DNA of 50,307 bases from Legionella sp. 515359. Its GTDB lineage: Bacteria; Pseudomonadota; Gammaproteobacteria; Legionellales; Legionellaceae. The notes beneath the pieces are model-generated. The model made no database searches. It worked only from the letters and a program-made list of their open reading frames with translations, and was not told the origin of the DNA. The stretch is taken from contig JAPCYN010000026.1 of the NCBI GenBank assembly GCA_025941565.1, forward strand, positions 1-50,307. Direction: 5' to 3'. Made by a program: the position numbers and the translations under genes. This document shows positions 8,795-17,335 of the stretch, one piece after another (position 1 is the stretch's first letter; the number at the start of each line of letters is the position of its first letter).

Positions 8795-9688
8795 ATGTTT
8801 AAAAGAATTGTTTTGTTTCTTGCTACTAACCTGGCCATAATTTTAGTCATTTCTTTTATACTCAGTGTATTCAATATTGGACCATACCTGACACAATATG
8901 GTTTAAATTATCAAGTCCTATTAATCTATGCCGCAATTATTGGCTTTACCGGAGCGTTTATTTCGCTTTTTATTTCTAAATGGATGGCAATTCATGCTTT
9001 TAATGTTCAAATAATTGAGAAGCCAACAACTGAGGCCGAATTATGGTTAATAAATGAAATAAGAAGTTTAGCCCAAAAAAGAAATATTGGAATGCCTGAG
9101 GTGGGAATCTACGACAGTCCAGAGCCTAATGCTTTTGCAACTGGATGGAATAAGAACAAAGCTCTTGTAGCTGTTTCAACAGGATTGCTTAATGCAATGA
9201 ATGAAGACGAAGTGCAAGGTGTTTTGGGGCATGAAATTTCTCATGTTGCTAATGGTGATATGGTAACGCTTACTTTAATTCAGGGGGTAGTGAATACCTT
9301 TGTCATCTTTTTTGCCCGTATTGCCGCATTTTTTGTGATGCAGTTTTTCAGAAAGGACAGTGAAGAAGGGGTGCAGGGTGGTTTTGTTTATTATGGTGTT
9401 GCCCTTATATTTGAATTATTGTTTGGAATTCTTGCTTCGATGATCGTGATGTGGTTTTCACGCTACCGCGAATTTCGCGCCGACAGCGGTTCGGCACAAT
9501 ACGTGGGTAAAGACAAGATGATAAAGGCGCTGCAACGCTTACAGCAGCTCATGGATAAAACACCCACAGACGATCGAGCGCCTGCATTTAATGCGATGAA
9601 AATATCGAGTCATGGAAGTTGGCTTGCTCTTTTTTCAAGCCATCCTCCGCTTGAAAAACGAATTGAAGCGTTGCAAAAATACAGATAA
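8795..9688 (+). CDS. htpX: Membrane zinc metalloprotease HtpX (M48B)
   Basis: 297 residues, normal for HtpX. Two N-terminal membrane helices (~5-27 and 40-62) precede the protease domain. The zinc motif is HEISH (His146, Glu147, His150), with the third ligand Glu226 in SRYREFRAD. Two further hydrophobic segments lie at ~160-185 and 200-222. In known bacteria HtpX is an inner-membrane quality-control protease that degrades misfolded membrane proteins together with FtsH and often responds to envelope stress. The gene stands alone, convergent with the CorA gene 16 bp away. A possible -10 lies at 8749. Confidence 0.95.
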   Translation: MFKRIVLFLATNLAIILVISFILSVFNIGPYLTQYGLNYQVLLIYAAIIGFTGAFISLFISKWMAIHAFNVQIIEKPTTEAELWLINEIRSLAQKRNIGMPEVGIYDSPEPNAFATGWNKNKALVAVSTGLLNAMNEDEVQGVLGHEISHVANGDMVTLTLIQGVVNTFVIFFARIAAFFVMQFFRKDSEEGVQGGFVYYGVALIFELLFGILASMIVMWFSRYREFRADSGSAQYVGKDKMIKALQRLQQLMDKTPTDDRAPAFNAMKISSHGSWLALFSSHPPLEKRIEALQKYR

Positions 9689-9704
9689 TGCTTTTTGGTG
9701 AAAT

Positions 9705-10685
9705 TTAGAGCCATTTTTTCTTTTTAAAATATCTAAAGGGTAACCATGCAGAAATAACCATCATGAATAGTGCAAGAGGATAACCTATATGCCAGCCTAT
9801 CTCAGGCATATAATTAAAATTCATTCCATATATGCTTGCTATGAGGGTGGGGGGCAGGAAAATAACCGCCGCGACTGAGAAAATTTTAATTGTATTATTT
9901 TGTTCTATATTAATCATGCCTAAAGTGGCATCCAGTAAAAAGCTAAATTTGGTCGAGAGAAAACTTGCATGTTCACGAAGCGCATTGATATCTTTTTGGA
10001 TTATTATGAGATAATTCGTTGTTTCTTTAGGAATCTCAGAATCTTGTACTTGTTCCAGGTACGATATTAAACGAGTGAATGATACGAGGCTTTCACTGGT
10101 TTTAGTACTGAGGTCACCATTTGTTCCTATGTATTGTAATATGTGCTTATAGTTCGTTTCAGGTGCTGTGTGATTATTTTCTTTGGGATGAAAAATAGTT
10201 TTTGATATTTCATCAAAGTTAACGCTTATTTTTTCTAAAATATCAGCAAGCCTGTCTACAGCAGCATCTAATAATTTAATTAATAGAGCTTTTGCAGTGT
10301 GATCTTTTGTTCTGGAACGTAATAATTTTGCAGTAAACAATTTGAATGCATGAAGTTCTATATAACGTAAGGTAACCAAGCATTTTTCTGTAAGAATAAA
10401 AGTAACCACATCCGTTTTTGCTTCAGGTAAATCGGATAAAGCAACCATTGTTGCTGTCATATATAATACATTATTTTCAATATACAACCGACTGGAAGGC
10501 TCGATTTCTTCAACTTCTTCTTTGGTAGGAATTTCAATTTTTAATTCTGTTTCGACCATTTGCTCTTCTTCTTTGGTCGGACAGAGTAAGTCTATCCATA
10601 GAGCATCTTGAAGCAGATGCTTATTTTCATCATTAAGAGTTTGGGATTGTATGCGAGAGTCAGTTTGGTAATAAATTACTACCAT
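9705..10685 (-). CDS. corA: CorA-family divalent metal ion transporter
   Basis: 326 residues. The soluble N-terminal alpha/beta domain is followed by a long helix and two C-terminal membrane segments. The pore signature YGMN (GMN at 287-289) stands at the end of TM1, and the loop that follows (NYMPEIGW) has the acidic residue typical of CorA. The protein ends in a basic tail (FKKKKWL). CorA proteins form inner-membrane pentamers that import Mg2+, and some move Co2+, Ni2+ or Zn2+. AAGGA lies eight bases before the ATG. The symbol is by family; the transported ion is not proven. Confidence 0.88.
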   Translation of the reverse strand: MVVIYYQTDSRIQSQTLNDENKHLLQDALWIDLLCPTKEEEQMVETELKIEIPTKEEVEEIEPSSRLYIENNVLYMTATMVALSDLPEAKTDVVTFILTEKCLVTLRYIELHAFKLFTAKLLRSRTKDHTAKALLIKLLDAAVDRLADILEKISVNFDEISKTIFHPKENNHTAPETNYKHILQYIGTNGDLSTKTSESLVSFTRLISYLEQVQDSEIPKETTNYLIIIQKDINALREHASFLSTKFSFLLDATLGMINIEQNNTIKIFSVAAVIFLPPTLIASIYGMNFNYMPEIGWHIGYPLALFMMVISAWLPFRYFKKKKWL

Positions 10686-10831
10686 GTGATTATCCTTTTC
10701 GATTTATAGGGAACGCGATACAGTAATCTTTTTATCTTATCCTGTTTCAAAAGAAATAAGTAGTGAGTTGCTTCTCCTGTTCCTGGATCAGGGAGCCGGA
10801 TTTGGTTATTCCCAGCTCAAAAATAGACTAT

Positions 10832-11911
10832 TTATAAATTTAAAAATAACAGTAAAGCTTTTTGTACATGCATTCTGTTTTCACTTTGAGTGAAAATGAT
10901 TGAAGCAGAACTGTCGGGTAGGGTTTCGGACACTTCTTTGCCTCGCTCCATGGGCATGCAATGCATAAATACGGCTTCTGGTTTTGCATAAGACATTAGG
11001 GATTCATTCACCTGAAATCCTTGAAAGGCCTGCTCATTTTCCTGACCCTCAAAACCCATGCTGGTCCATACGTCAGTATAGACTGCATCAGCATTTTTAA
11101 CGGCGTCTTCCGGTTTAGAAAAATTATGGATCATACCGGTCTTTATTTCTTGTGCCTGTTTAATAATCGAATTATTAGGTTGGTGAGATTTAGGGCAGCA
11201 GTAGTTGATTGTTACTCCTAATTGAGGTGCAAGCAGCATCAAACTATGGAGAATGTTATTTCCATCACCAATATAAGCAACAGTAAGTCCATCAAGTGAA
11301 CCGAACTGTTCCCATAAGCTTAATAAATCAGCAAGAATCTGGCATGGATGATGTAACGCTGAAAGACCATTGATTACGGGTACTTTTGCATAAAGAGCCA
11401 TTTCTTGCAAAATTTCATCAGCATGGGTTCTTATCATAATAAAATCAGTATAACCGTTGAGTACTCTTGTCATATCTGCTGGAGTTTCCTGTTTTCTGGT
11501 GTTGCCTATACTTTCAATGGTTATTCCACCCATACTCTGAATTGCCATTGCAAAACTTAATCGGGTTCGAAAAGAGGGTTTTTCAAAAATCATGGCAAGG
11601 CTTTTACTGGCCAATGCTTGATGATAAAAAGATGGGGTTTGTTTCAATGCTTTAGCTTTTTCCAGAACATGCTTTAATTCTTCTGTACTTAATTCAGTTC
11701 CTGTGAGGAAGTGCTTTGGTTTTTTGGGGGGGGATGTATTGAGCACTTCTGTTGGTTTAGTGCTCAGATCTCCAGAATGATGAGTGCCCGTTTCAAGATC
11801 AAATATTGCTTGTTGCAGATTAATCATGAATGTATTGGTTTTTACTTCGTTAATAGAGTGAGAATTACTCTCTTCAACCAAAGTGTTATTAATCGTAGTG
11901 GAAAGGGACAT
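10832..11911 (-). CDS. argF: Ornithine carbamoyltransferase with N-terminal extension
   Basis: 359 residues; usual OTCases have about 300-330. The catalytic core starts at residue ~65 (KHFLTGTELS). Carbamoyl-phosphate site: FEKPSFRTR. Further motifs are HHPCQ, the ornithine loop DVWTSMG, and HCMPMERGKEV in place of the usual HCLP. The enzyme makes citrulline from ornithine and carbamoyl phosphate. The 65-residue N-terminal extension is polar and without family parallel that I know. It is supported by AAGGAGG eight bases upstream of the first ATG, so I keep this start. The gene follows an amino-acid-binding lipoprotein gene after 187 bp, consistent with an arginine-related locus. Confidence 0.88.
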   Translation of the reverse strand: MSLSTTINNTLVEESNSHSINEVKTNTFMINLQQAIFDLETGTHHSGDLSTKPTEVLNTSPPKKPKHFLTGTELSTEELKHVLEKAKALKQTPSFYHQALASKSLAMIFEKPSFRTRLSFAMAIQSMGGITIESIGNTRKQETPADMTRVLNGYTDFIMIRTHADEILQEMALYAKVPVINGLSALHHPCQILADLLSLWEQFGSLDGLTVAYIGDGNNILHSLMLLAPQLGVTINYCCPKSHQPNNSIIKQAQEIKTGMIHNFSKPEDAVKNADAVYTDVWTSMGFEGQENEQAFQGFQVNESLMSYAKPEAVFMHCMPMERGKEVSETLPDSSASIIFTQSENRMHVQKALLLFLNL

Positions 11912-12096
11912 ATTGAGCCTCCTTAATTAAATCAGTAAGTGAATAGTGTTTTTTTATGATTTCTGTTATCTGATGATGGGCGTTTCTAAAGGAATATCTT
12001 TCGCCGCAACGACCCAAGACAGCTACGGTGAGAGGGAGCAAGCAACTGAGTTAAAACGATTGCCTTGCTAATAAATACGCTATTTTGCATTAAGTT

Positions 12097-12109
12097 ATTC
12101 ATAATGAAT
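12097..12109. promoter_or_regulatory. Possible ArgR-like site upstream of argF
   Basis: Thirteen-base palindrome ATTCATAATGAAT. It has the ATTCA-N3-TGAAT junction found between tandem ARG boxes, but the outer halves match poorly. It overlaps the artJ stop codon, about 190 bp before argF. Confidence 0.25.
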
Positions 12110-12833
12110 CCTTTAACCAGATTTTTTCCAGTTTATGAATTTCTCCGCTTTCTTTAAGTTTTTGTAACGCCTGGTTAATTTTTGGAGTCAATAGAGAGCC
12201 TTTTTTTACTGCTAATGCGTATCCATGATCGGCTTTGGCAATTAAAGAATAAGAGAGACCGGTGTGTTTCTTGCTAAAGATTTTTCCCTGGGCTCCATCC
12301 AATAAGACCACGTCAACATGACCTGCAATTAATGCTTCAATTGCCTGATTGTTATTATCCAGTGTAGTCATTTCTACCTGGGGATAATTTTCTCGCAACC
12401 AAATCTCCATAATACTACCGAGTTGTACTGCTACTTTTTTTCCTGCAAGTTGGTTGGGCGTTGTAACGGGTTGCCTGGAATGATACACAGAAGCCATGCT
12501 TTCAAAATAATAGGGGTCTGAGAAATCAAAATTAACTTTTCTGGCGTCAGTAATTGAGATTGTAGCAATGGCAATATCATCTTGCCCGGTGCTTATTGCA
12601 GGAAGAACAGTACTGAATTGCATATTGTCAAAAACGGCTTTCTTTCCAAGTTCTTTAGCAATTAGCCTTGCCAAATCAATGTCAAAACCTTTTATTTCTC
12701 CATGGTCACTGTATTCAAAAGGTGGATATTCCGCGGATGTGGCGAAATGCAGGTAATTCTCATCGTCTTTAGTATTGCATGAAGATATAAAAACTGTAAT
12801 TGCCAAGGCTAAATGACTTAAAAATCGGCTCAT
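12099..12833 (-). CDS. artJ: Periplasmic amino-acid ABC-transporter binding lipoprotein
   Basis: 244 residues. Signal sequence with lipobox ISSC (16-19), so probably lipid-anchored at Cys19. The mature protein is a solute-binding family 3 domain: FATSAEYPPFEYSDHGEIKG near the N-terminus, GFDIDLARLIAKELGKK, then the D-x-x-x-F-S-D-P-Y-Y segment. Family 3 proteins bind polar amino acids. The neighbouring argF makes arginine or a relative a reasonable ligand, hence the tentative symbol. No permease or ATPase gene is adjacent. A strong sigma-70 promoter lies just upstream and overlaps a palindrome, suggesting regulated expression. Confidence 0.8.
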   Translation of the reverse strand: MSRFLSHLALAITVFISSCNTKDDENYLHFATSAEYPPFEYSDHGEIKGFDIDLARLIAKELGKKAVFDNMQFSTVLPAISTGQDDIAIATISITDARKVNFDFSDPYYFESMASVYHSRQPVTTPNQLAGKKVAVQLGSIMEIWLRENYPQVEMTTLDNNNQAIEALIAGHVDVVLLDGAQGKIFSKKHTGLSYSLIAKADHGYALAVKKGSLLTPKINQALQKLKESGEIHKLEKIWLKDSL

Positions 12834-12865
12834 TGAATTTTAATCCATAATTTATCCATTTAATG

Positions 12866-12894
12866 AATATACAGATCGTCTTTTATGTTGTCAA
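12866..12894 (-). promoter_or_regulatory. Sigma-70 promoter of the binding-lipoprotein gene
   Basis: Read on the minus strand: TTGACA (12894-12889), 17-base spacer, TATATT (12871-12866). The consensus -35 and ideal spacing make it one of the clearest promoters in the window. The start codon is at 12833, giving a leader of about 25 bases. Confidence 0.75.
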
Positions 12895-12917
12895 TTGAAA
12901 TGGATATAATTTCAATT
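12893..12917. promoter_or_regulatory. Palindromic operator candidate at the artJ -35
   Basis: Perfect inverted repeat AATTGAAAT-N7-ATTTCAATT. It abuts and overlaps by two bases the -35 box, a position suited to a repressor or activator. The binding protein is unknown; ArgR is a candidate because of the neighbouring argF. Confidence 0.5.
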
Positions 12918-13052
12918 TATAGAATATGTTTTCAATTTTTGGGGTGCGTGTGTTGTCGCTAGACGAGCAAATAGTAACGTCTCTTTTGCAGGATTTTCGC
13001 ACGGTGATTATTTATTAACTCAAGGAAAACAGGCAACTGCTTTTATCCACAT

Positions 13053-13499
13053 TCAATTAAAACCCAATTGTCCCCACGCTTCATATAAAATGACAGCAAC
13101 CGCATTCGAAAGATTTAAGCTTCGATTATTCTCGCGCATCGGAATGTAGAGCGACGTGTATTTTTGTAATATTTCTTGAGGCAATCCATTGGATTCTGGT
13201 CCGAACAAAAACAGGTCCTCTGAACGGTATTGAACTTTTGAGTAACACTGCTTCGCCCGTGCACTGAACGTATAAATGGTTTTTTGATGATGTTGTTGAA
13301 TAAATTGTTCCCAATTTTCATATTGGGAAATGGATGCCCATTCGTGATAATCCAGGCCTGCGCGTCGTAATGCTTTTTCTTGTAATGAAAAACCAAGCGG
13401 ATGTATTAAATGTAATTTTGCCCCAGTGTTGGCGCATAAGCGAATGATGTTTCCCGTATTGGGAGGGATTTCAGGTTGGTATAGCGCAATATGAAACAT
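13053..13499 (-). CDS. trmL: tRNA (cytidine/uridine-34-2'-O)-methyltransferase TrmL
   Basis: 148 residues with the start at the ATG at 13499. A TTG at 13511 would add MITL, but family members begin M-x-H-I-x-L-Y as here. The SPOUT motifs are complete: QPEIPPNTGNIIRLCANTG near the N-terminus, RRAGLDYHEW, FGPESNGLP and the C-terminal knot LNLSNAVAVILYEA. TrmL methylates the ribose of the wobble base in tRNA-Leu isoacceptors using S-adenosylmethionine. The gene stands alone. The spacer to the artJ promoter shows no other gene. Confidence 0.93.
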   Translation of the reverse strand: MFHIALYQPEIPPNTGNIIRLCANTGAKLHLIHPLGFSLQEKALRRAGLDYHEWASISQYENWEQFIQQHHQKTIYTFSARAKQCYSKVQYRSEDLFLFGPESNGLPQEILQKYTSLYIPMRENNRSLNLSNAVAVILYEAWGQLGFN

Positions 13500-13597
13500 A
13501 AGTGTTATCAAGTAATAAAATGGTTATAGCCATTAATAAAAAATAATAATGGCTTATAGGATATAATCAATCTTGGGTTGAGGATAGCGTTTGTTAT

Positions 13598-14653
13598 TTA
13601 TATAAAGTTACATGAGCTTAAATCATGAAGTAACGGTGTCATATCCTTTTTATCTGACTCATTAACGTATTTAAAAAAGGGTATAATGCTTCTATTTTGT
13701 CGTACAATAGCGGTACTTTGAGTTGGAATTTCAGGTTGAGATTCTGTTTGAGGTTCTTCTAATGTAAGCGTTGCAATGTCGACTTCATTTCCAACATCCA
13801 GTTCATCCTCTGGAAAAGTAACAATTACTGACTGAGGTTGTTGTTCTAAGCTGATCTGTATACTCTCGGTATCAGAAATTTCCTCAATGCTTACAGAATA
13901 GGTAGCAGAAGTTAATTCTTTAAAAGTAGGTAATGGCTGTGCTTTAGATTTTCTCGAGTCAGTAGAATGTAAGGAGGATTTCTGCTGTGTTAAGGCGCTG
14001 CTAACTTTTAGCGCATGTTTATGGTCATGGGCAAAACCCGCCTTAACCAATTTTGTTGTTCCATCATTAGAGGGAATATGTAAGTAAGCTTGTTTTTTTA
14101 TAGCATTAACTCCATCGTTTAATATTAACTGGGGTATATAAACTGTTGCTGAATAATAATTGATAGTTAGCTCTTTGTATTTTTTACCTAAAGTTTGCGC
14201 AAAAAAAACAGCCAATTGATCGTTGTTATTATCTTCATCACATATAAATAAATTAATTGCCTTCAGATTCCGAGCTAATTGAGGTGTAAGGCCGCATTGT
14301 TTTATCCGCCAGGCCACTGCATCAATTGACAGTTGATAAGGTTCTTGTGATAAGCGTTCATAATAGGCTTGATTCACATTTATCACATGATTAGGATCCC
14401 CAGTTCCATCCGCAAGAATATAAATTACGGTATCGCTGGCTATGTTTTCCTGAGTAAAATTAAATTGAGCTTCAGCATAATCCTCAAAATCTTCTTCATT
14501 TTCTTCAGGGTGACGATACATCACTATGCTTGGAACTTTATCACTCGTCTCTTCGGAACATTTTGAATTGGATCTCCAGGATAATGCCCTCATATAAAGA
14601 GAGAAATTATTCTCACTAACAGTGAAAGGAATAAATAAAATAATTTTACTCAT
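13598..14653 (-). CDS. Unrecognised Legionella-type protein, possible effector
   Basis: 351 residues, no signal peptide or membrane helix. I do not recognise it. The N-terminal half (1-215) looks like an alpha/beta domain: strands KIILFIPF, TVIYILADGTGDPN and AINLFICDEDNNND alternate with helices, a layout reminiscent of caspase-like or Rossmann folds, but no His/Cys pair stands out. Residues 225-330 are a low-complexity Ser/Thr/Glu/Gln linker with proline. A short C-terminal helix ends in SSCNFI. The disordered, acidic C-terminal half fits a secreted effector, which is inference only. It stands between trmL and the YdjM-like gene. Confidence 0.5.
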   Translation of the reverse strand: MSKIILFIPFTVSENNFSLYMRALSWRSNSKCSEETSDKVPSIVMYRHPEENEEDFEDYAEAQFNFTQENIASDTVIYILADGTGDPNHVINVNQAYYERLSQEPYQLSIDAVAWRIKQCGLTPQLARNLKAINLFICDEDNNNDQLAVFFAQTLGKKYKELTINYYSATVYIPQLILNDGVNAIKKQAYLHIPSNDGTTKLVKAGFAHDHKHALKVSSALTQQKSSLHSTDSRKSKAQPLPTFKELTSATYSVSIEEISDTESIQISLEQQPQSVIVTFPEDELDVGNEVDIATLTLEEPQTESQPEIPTQSTAIVRQNRSIIPFFKYVNESDKKDMTPLLHDLSSCNFI

Positions 14654-14885
14654 AGATAATGTTCTTAAGACTTAATAAATTTATTCCAAATTATATAACC
14701 TTTTGATTAAGAAATTATTAAAAGTAAATCATGATGAATTAAAAATAACTATTAGAGCTTGATGCGAAACAATATACCTTAGTTTGAAGTTAATTTCTGA
14801 TGCAATGGACTGAAATAACTATTCATCTGATACTGGTGTTATAAGGCTTCTCCCACTTTATGTGGCTTACTGGTGGCTCATGGTC

Positions 14886-15851
14886 TCAACTCGATGTGTC
14901 ATTCTCTATTTGTAACGAGTTCAGCTCGTTCACGTGCGGTTGGGTGGATAGAAACTGGATGCCCCACAATGCGATTGTAGCATCGCTATCCATTAAAAAT
15001 CGTCCATCAGCGAGCAATAGGGGTTTATGATTGACAACAATCAGGTAGCTATCAGTAAACCAGTTAAAAATAATAAAGTCTCGTGATAACGAAGGGGAAT
15101 CTTTGACATAATCGGGTAATTCCAGGGAGGAAAAAAGAGGGTAACTTTTCATAAATTGACTGCTTGATTCTTTAAAAAGTGGGGTTGAAGCATCAATGAT
15201 ATATAATCGATTTGTAGTTAAGGCAATTCCTCGCCATAGTGTTGAACTTAACAGTTTAGGGAACACACGTACCTTCTTTGTATTTAACTGCAGTTTGGCA
15301 AGTTCACCATGAACAGCTGTCATTGCTCGATGATGTTGAAATGTATTAAATAACATAAATGAACTAACGAGTATTAAAGCAATAATGACAGGCTGTCTTT
15401 TATTAAAAACAATCGTTGTGACAACACCTAAACATAAGGTTATAGTGACAAAGGGATCAACGATAGAAACAACATCCCAGCTTACTCGGGTTTCCGAAAA
15501 CGGCCAGAATAGAACGGTTCCATAATTGGTACAGGCATCGAGCAGACCATGGGTTGCATAACCTATCAAAGCGGCCAAGAAAGTGAATTTCCAATGGGTC
15601 CGAAAGCGTTTAAAAATTAGCAAGACTAAAGTAATGATTAATGCACCTATTGGAATAAAAAGCAGAGCGTGGGTGAAGTACCGGTGATAGAGAAAAAAGA
15701 GCATTGGATTGCCTGATTCCCGAATGAATATGTCCAAATCAGGTGTCATTGCGGCTAAGCCGCCTACAAGCCAGGCATTGTGCCTATCTTGCTTGAATAA
15801 AACTGACTGAGAACAAGCCGCCCCTAAAACGGCATGTGTGACCGGATCCAT
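14886..15851 (-). CDS. YdjM-like membrane metal-dependent hydrolase family protein
   Basis: 321 residues. It opens with MDPVTHAVLGAACSQ, the family's start motif. Other conserved histidine/aspartate motifs follow: TPDLD (35-39), YHRYFTHALLF and YATHGLLDACTNYGTVLFWP. Four to five membrane helices lie at ~50-175. The C-terminal 130 residues are periplasmic or cytoplasmic and beta-rich. The family (LexA-regulated YdjM in E. coli, DUF457) is annotated as putative inner-membrane metal-dependent hydrolase; its substrate is not established. GAGGG lies eight bases upstream of the start. It is a single gene. Confidence 0.8.
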   Translation of the reverse strand: MDPVTHAVLGAACSQSVLFKQDRHNAWLVGGLAAMTPDLDIFIRESGNPMLFFLYHRYFTHALLFIPIGALIITLVLLIFKRFRTHWKFTFLAALIGYATHGLLDACTNYGTVLFWPFSETRVSWDVVSIVDPFVTITLCLGVVTTIVFNKRQPVIIALILVSSFMLFNTFQHHRAMTAVHGELAKLQLNTKKVRVFPKLLSSTLWRGIALTTNRLYIIDASTPLFKESSSQFMKSYPLFSSLELPDYVKDSPSLSRDFIIFNWFTDSYLIVVNHKPLLLADGRFLMDSDATIALWGIQFLSTQPHVNELNSLQIENDTSS

Positions 15852-15918
15852 TTTTTACCCTCGGAAGGTACAGTGTAATAAGTATTTTTAATTCATTTTA
15901 CAATGAATTGCGAGTAAT

Positions 15919-16818
15919 TCATGATGTCCCATCTTCGTATTCTTGTGGACTTTTTGTAAGAGTTTGCAGGACTTTTTTCAATTCCTTGAGCTGGCGATTT
16001 AATGGTTTGTCTTTATGTTTGATTAAAAAAATCCGCTGAATATTTTTAAGTTCTTTAGGCAGAACCTTTTCAATTAGTTTTTTATTGCTTGAGAGTCGTT
16101 TGTTAATATTTTCAGCAACAAATTTGGGGATGTAAATGGCACATAAGCCTTGTAACGTTAATTCAGTAGCGGTTGAAAGCAGGTTAACAAGATATTTTCT
16201 ATTACGGGTAATAATACTTTCCATCCAACCATCACGCTCTTTTATTCCTAATGGGTTGGTTGGGATAGCGGCAGATGGAACCGCGAATGGTATTTCACTA
16301 ATACTCATATCAGAAAAACAGCTGTTTAAATGATAACACCCTAGCTGATATTCACCCACTTCTATAATGTCGATTTTGTCCATTGGAAAGGGTGTATAGG
16401 TTATCCCGTAATCCAGTTCGTGATTCGATATCATTTGCTCAATTTGCCCCGGATTAAGGTCAAGAAGGGTAATGCTCTGGGTATCCGATTGCAAAGAGCG
16501 CAGGTGATCGCAGATGGATGGGATGAATATTTCTACCGTGCCAATTTTTATTGTTGCCTGCTGGTTTTGTGAGGCTTTGTGAAACAAACGCTGTTCCATC
16601 TCTAGAAATGATTTGGCGTTTTGGTATACACGCATGCCGTCTTCCGTCAGGGTCAAACCACGGCCTGCGGGCCTTAATAGGCTCATTCCCAATTCATCTT
16701 GCAGTATCTTCATCGACTTGGAGAGCCCTGAATGGGTGATATGCAGTAATTCAGAGGCTTTGGAGATGCTCCCCGTTTCAGCAATAACGCAGAATTGTTT
16801 TAATCTAATAGTTTCCAT
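15919..16818 (-). CDS. LysR-family transcriptional regulator
   Basis: 299 residues from the ATG at 16818. Residues 1-60 are the winged helix-turn-helix: RLKQFCVIAETGSISKASEL, then HITHSGLSKSMKILQDELG. The co-inducer domain follows. An upstream ATG at 16860 would add 14 residues, but it would place the operator palindrome inside the gene and LysR proteins normally begin just before the R-L-x-x-F motif; AGGA lies 11 bases before 16818. It is divergent from the cupin and VOC-racemase genes and probably controls them in response to a small ligand, which is inference from layout. Confidence 0.88.
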   Translation of the reverse strand: METIRLKQFCVIAETGSISKASELLHITHSGLSKSMKILQDELGMSLLRPAGRGLTLTEDGMRVYQNAKSFLEMEQRLFHKASQNQQATIKIGTVEIFIPSICDHLRSLQSDTQSITLLDLNPGQIEQMISNHELDYGITYTPFPMDKIDIIEVGEYQLGCYHLNSCFSDMSISEIPFAVPSAAIPTNPLGIKERDGWMESIITRNRKYLVNLLSTATELTLQGLCAIYIPKFVAENINKRLSSNKKLIEKVLPKELKNIQRIFLIKHKDKPLNRQLKELKKVLQTLTKSPQEYEDGTS

Positions 16819-16826
16819 AATGGAAC
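16812..16826. promoter_or_regulatory. Small palindrome at the LysR gene start
   Basis: TTCCAT-A-ATGGAA lies across the start codon of the LysR gene. It could be an autoregulatory half of the LysR operator region. The sequence is short and may be chance. Confidence 0.25.
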
Positions 16827-16852
16827 ATATCCTAGAGATAATGTCACTTTTA

Positions 16853-16879
16853 TTCAACATAAAATGGAGCTATGTTCAA
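16853..16879. promoter_or_regulatory. LysR-type operator in the divergent promoter
   Basis: Inverted repeat TTCAACATA-N9-TATGTTCAA with one mismatch. It contains the T-N11-A arrangement typical of LysR binding sites and stands midway between the divergent genes. Confidence 0.6.
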
Positions 16880-16900
16880 TAAAAGAAAGGAGAAGTCGCG

Positions 16901-17335
16901 ATGAATAATATACATGAAATATTACACAAAATACCCCATGAACAGATACAGAGTAAGTGTCTTAAAACAGATGAACGTTTTGATGTATTTAAGCTCGGTG
17001 TATTTAACGTGACCCAATCCATACTTGATTTTATTTCAGGGCGCAGCATAAAGCAGGCTGATGAAGTGGTCGAGTTAGTCAAACTGCAACCTAAGTCACA
17101 ATACAGACTGCATTATCACCAAAAAAGCAGTGCTGTTCTTTATATGATTTTGGGTGAAGGAGTTTTTATATTGGGGGAGAATGAAATACCCTATAAGCCT
17201 GAGATGCGCTTGGATTTACCTGAAAAAACACCCCATGGATTCTTAACGGATACAGAAACCTTGTTTTTAAGTATTCAGACCCCGTCTATTCTTAATCGTC
17301 AAACCGGTGAAGTGGATTTGCATTATGTTGAATGA
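16901..17335 (+). CDS. Single-domain cupin protein
   Basis: 144 residues. The cupin core covers ~60-130: QYRLHYHQKSSAVLYMILGE has the first metal histidines (His105 region pattern H-x-H), with G-E-G-V-F and the second motif LPEKTPHGFLTDTE with another histidine. The N-terminus is helical. AAAGGAGA lies nine bases before the ATG, the best ribosome site in this cluster. The stop overlaps the next gene by 11 bases, so the two are translationally coupled. Function is unknown; it may bind or convert the small substrate handled by the VOC-racemase fusion. Confidence 0.75.
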   Translation: MNNIHEILHKIPHEQIQSKCLKTDERFDVFKLGVFNVTQSILDFISGRSIKQADEVVELVKLQPKSQYRLHYHQKSSAVLYMILGEGVFILGENEIPYKPEMRLDLPEKTPHGFLTDTETLFLSIQTPSILNRQTGEVDLHYVE

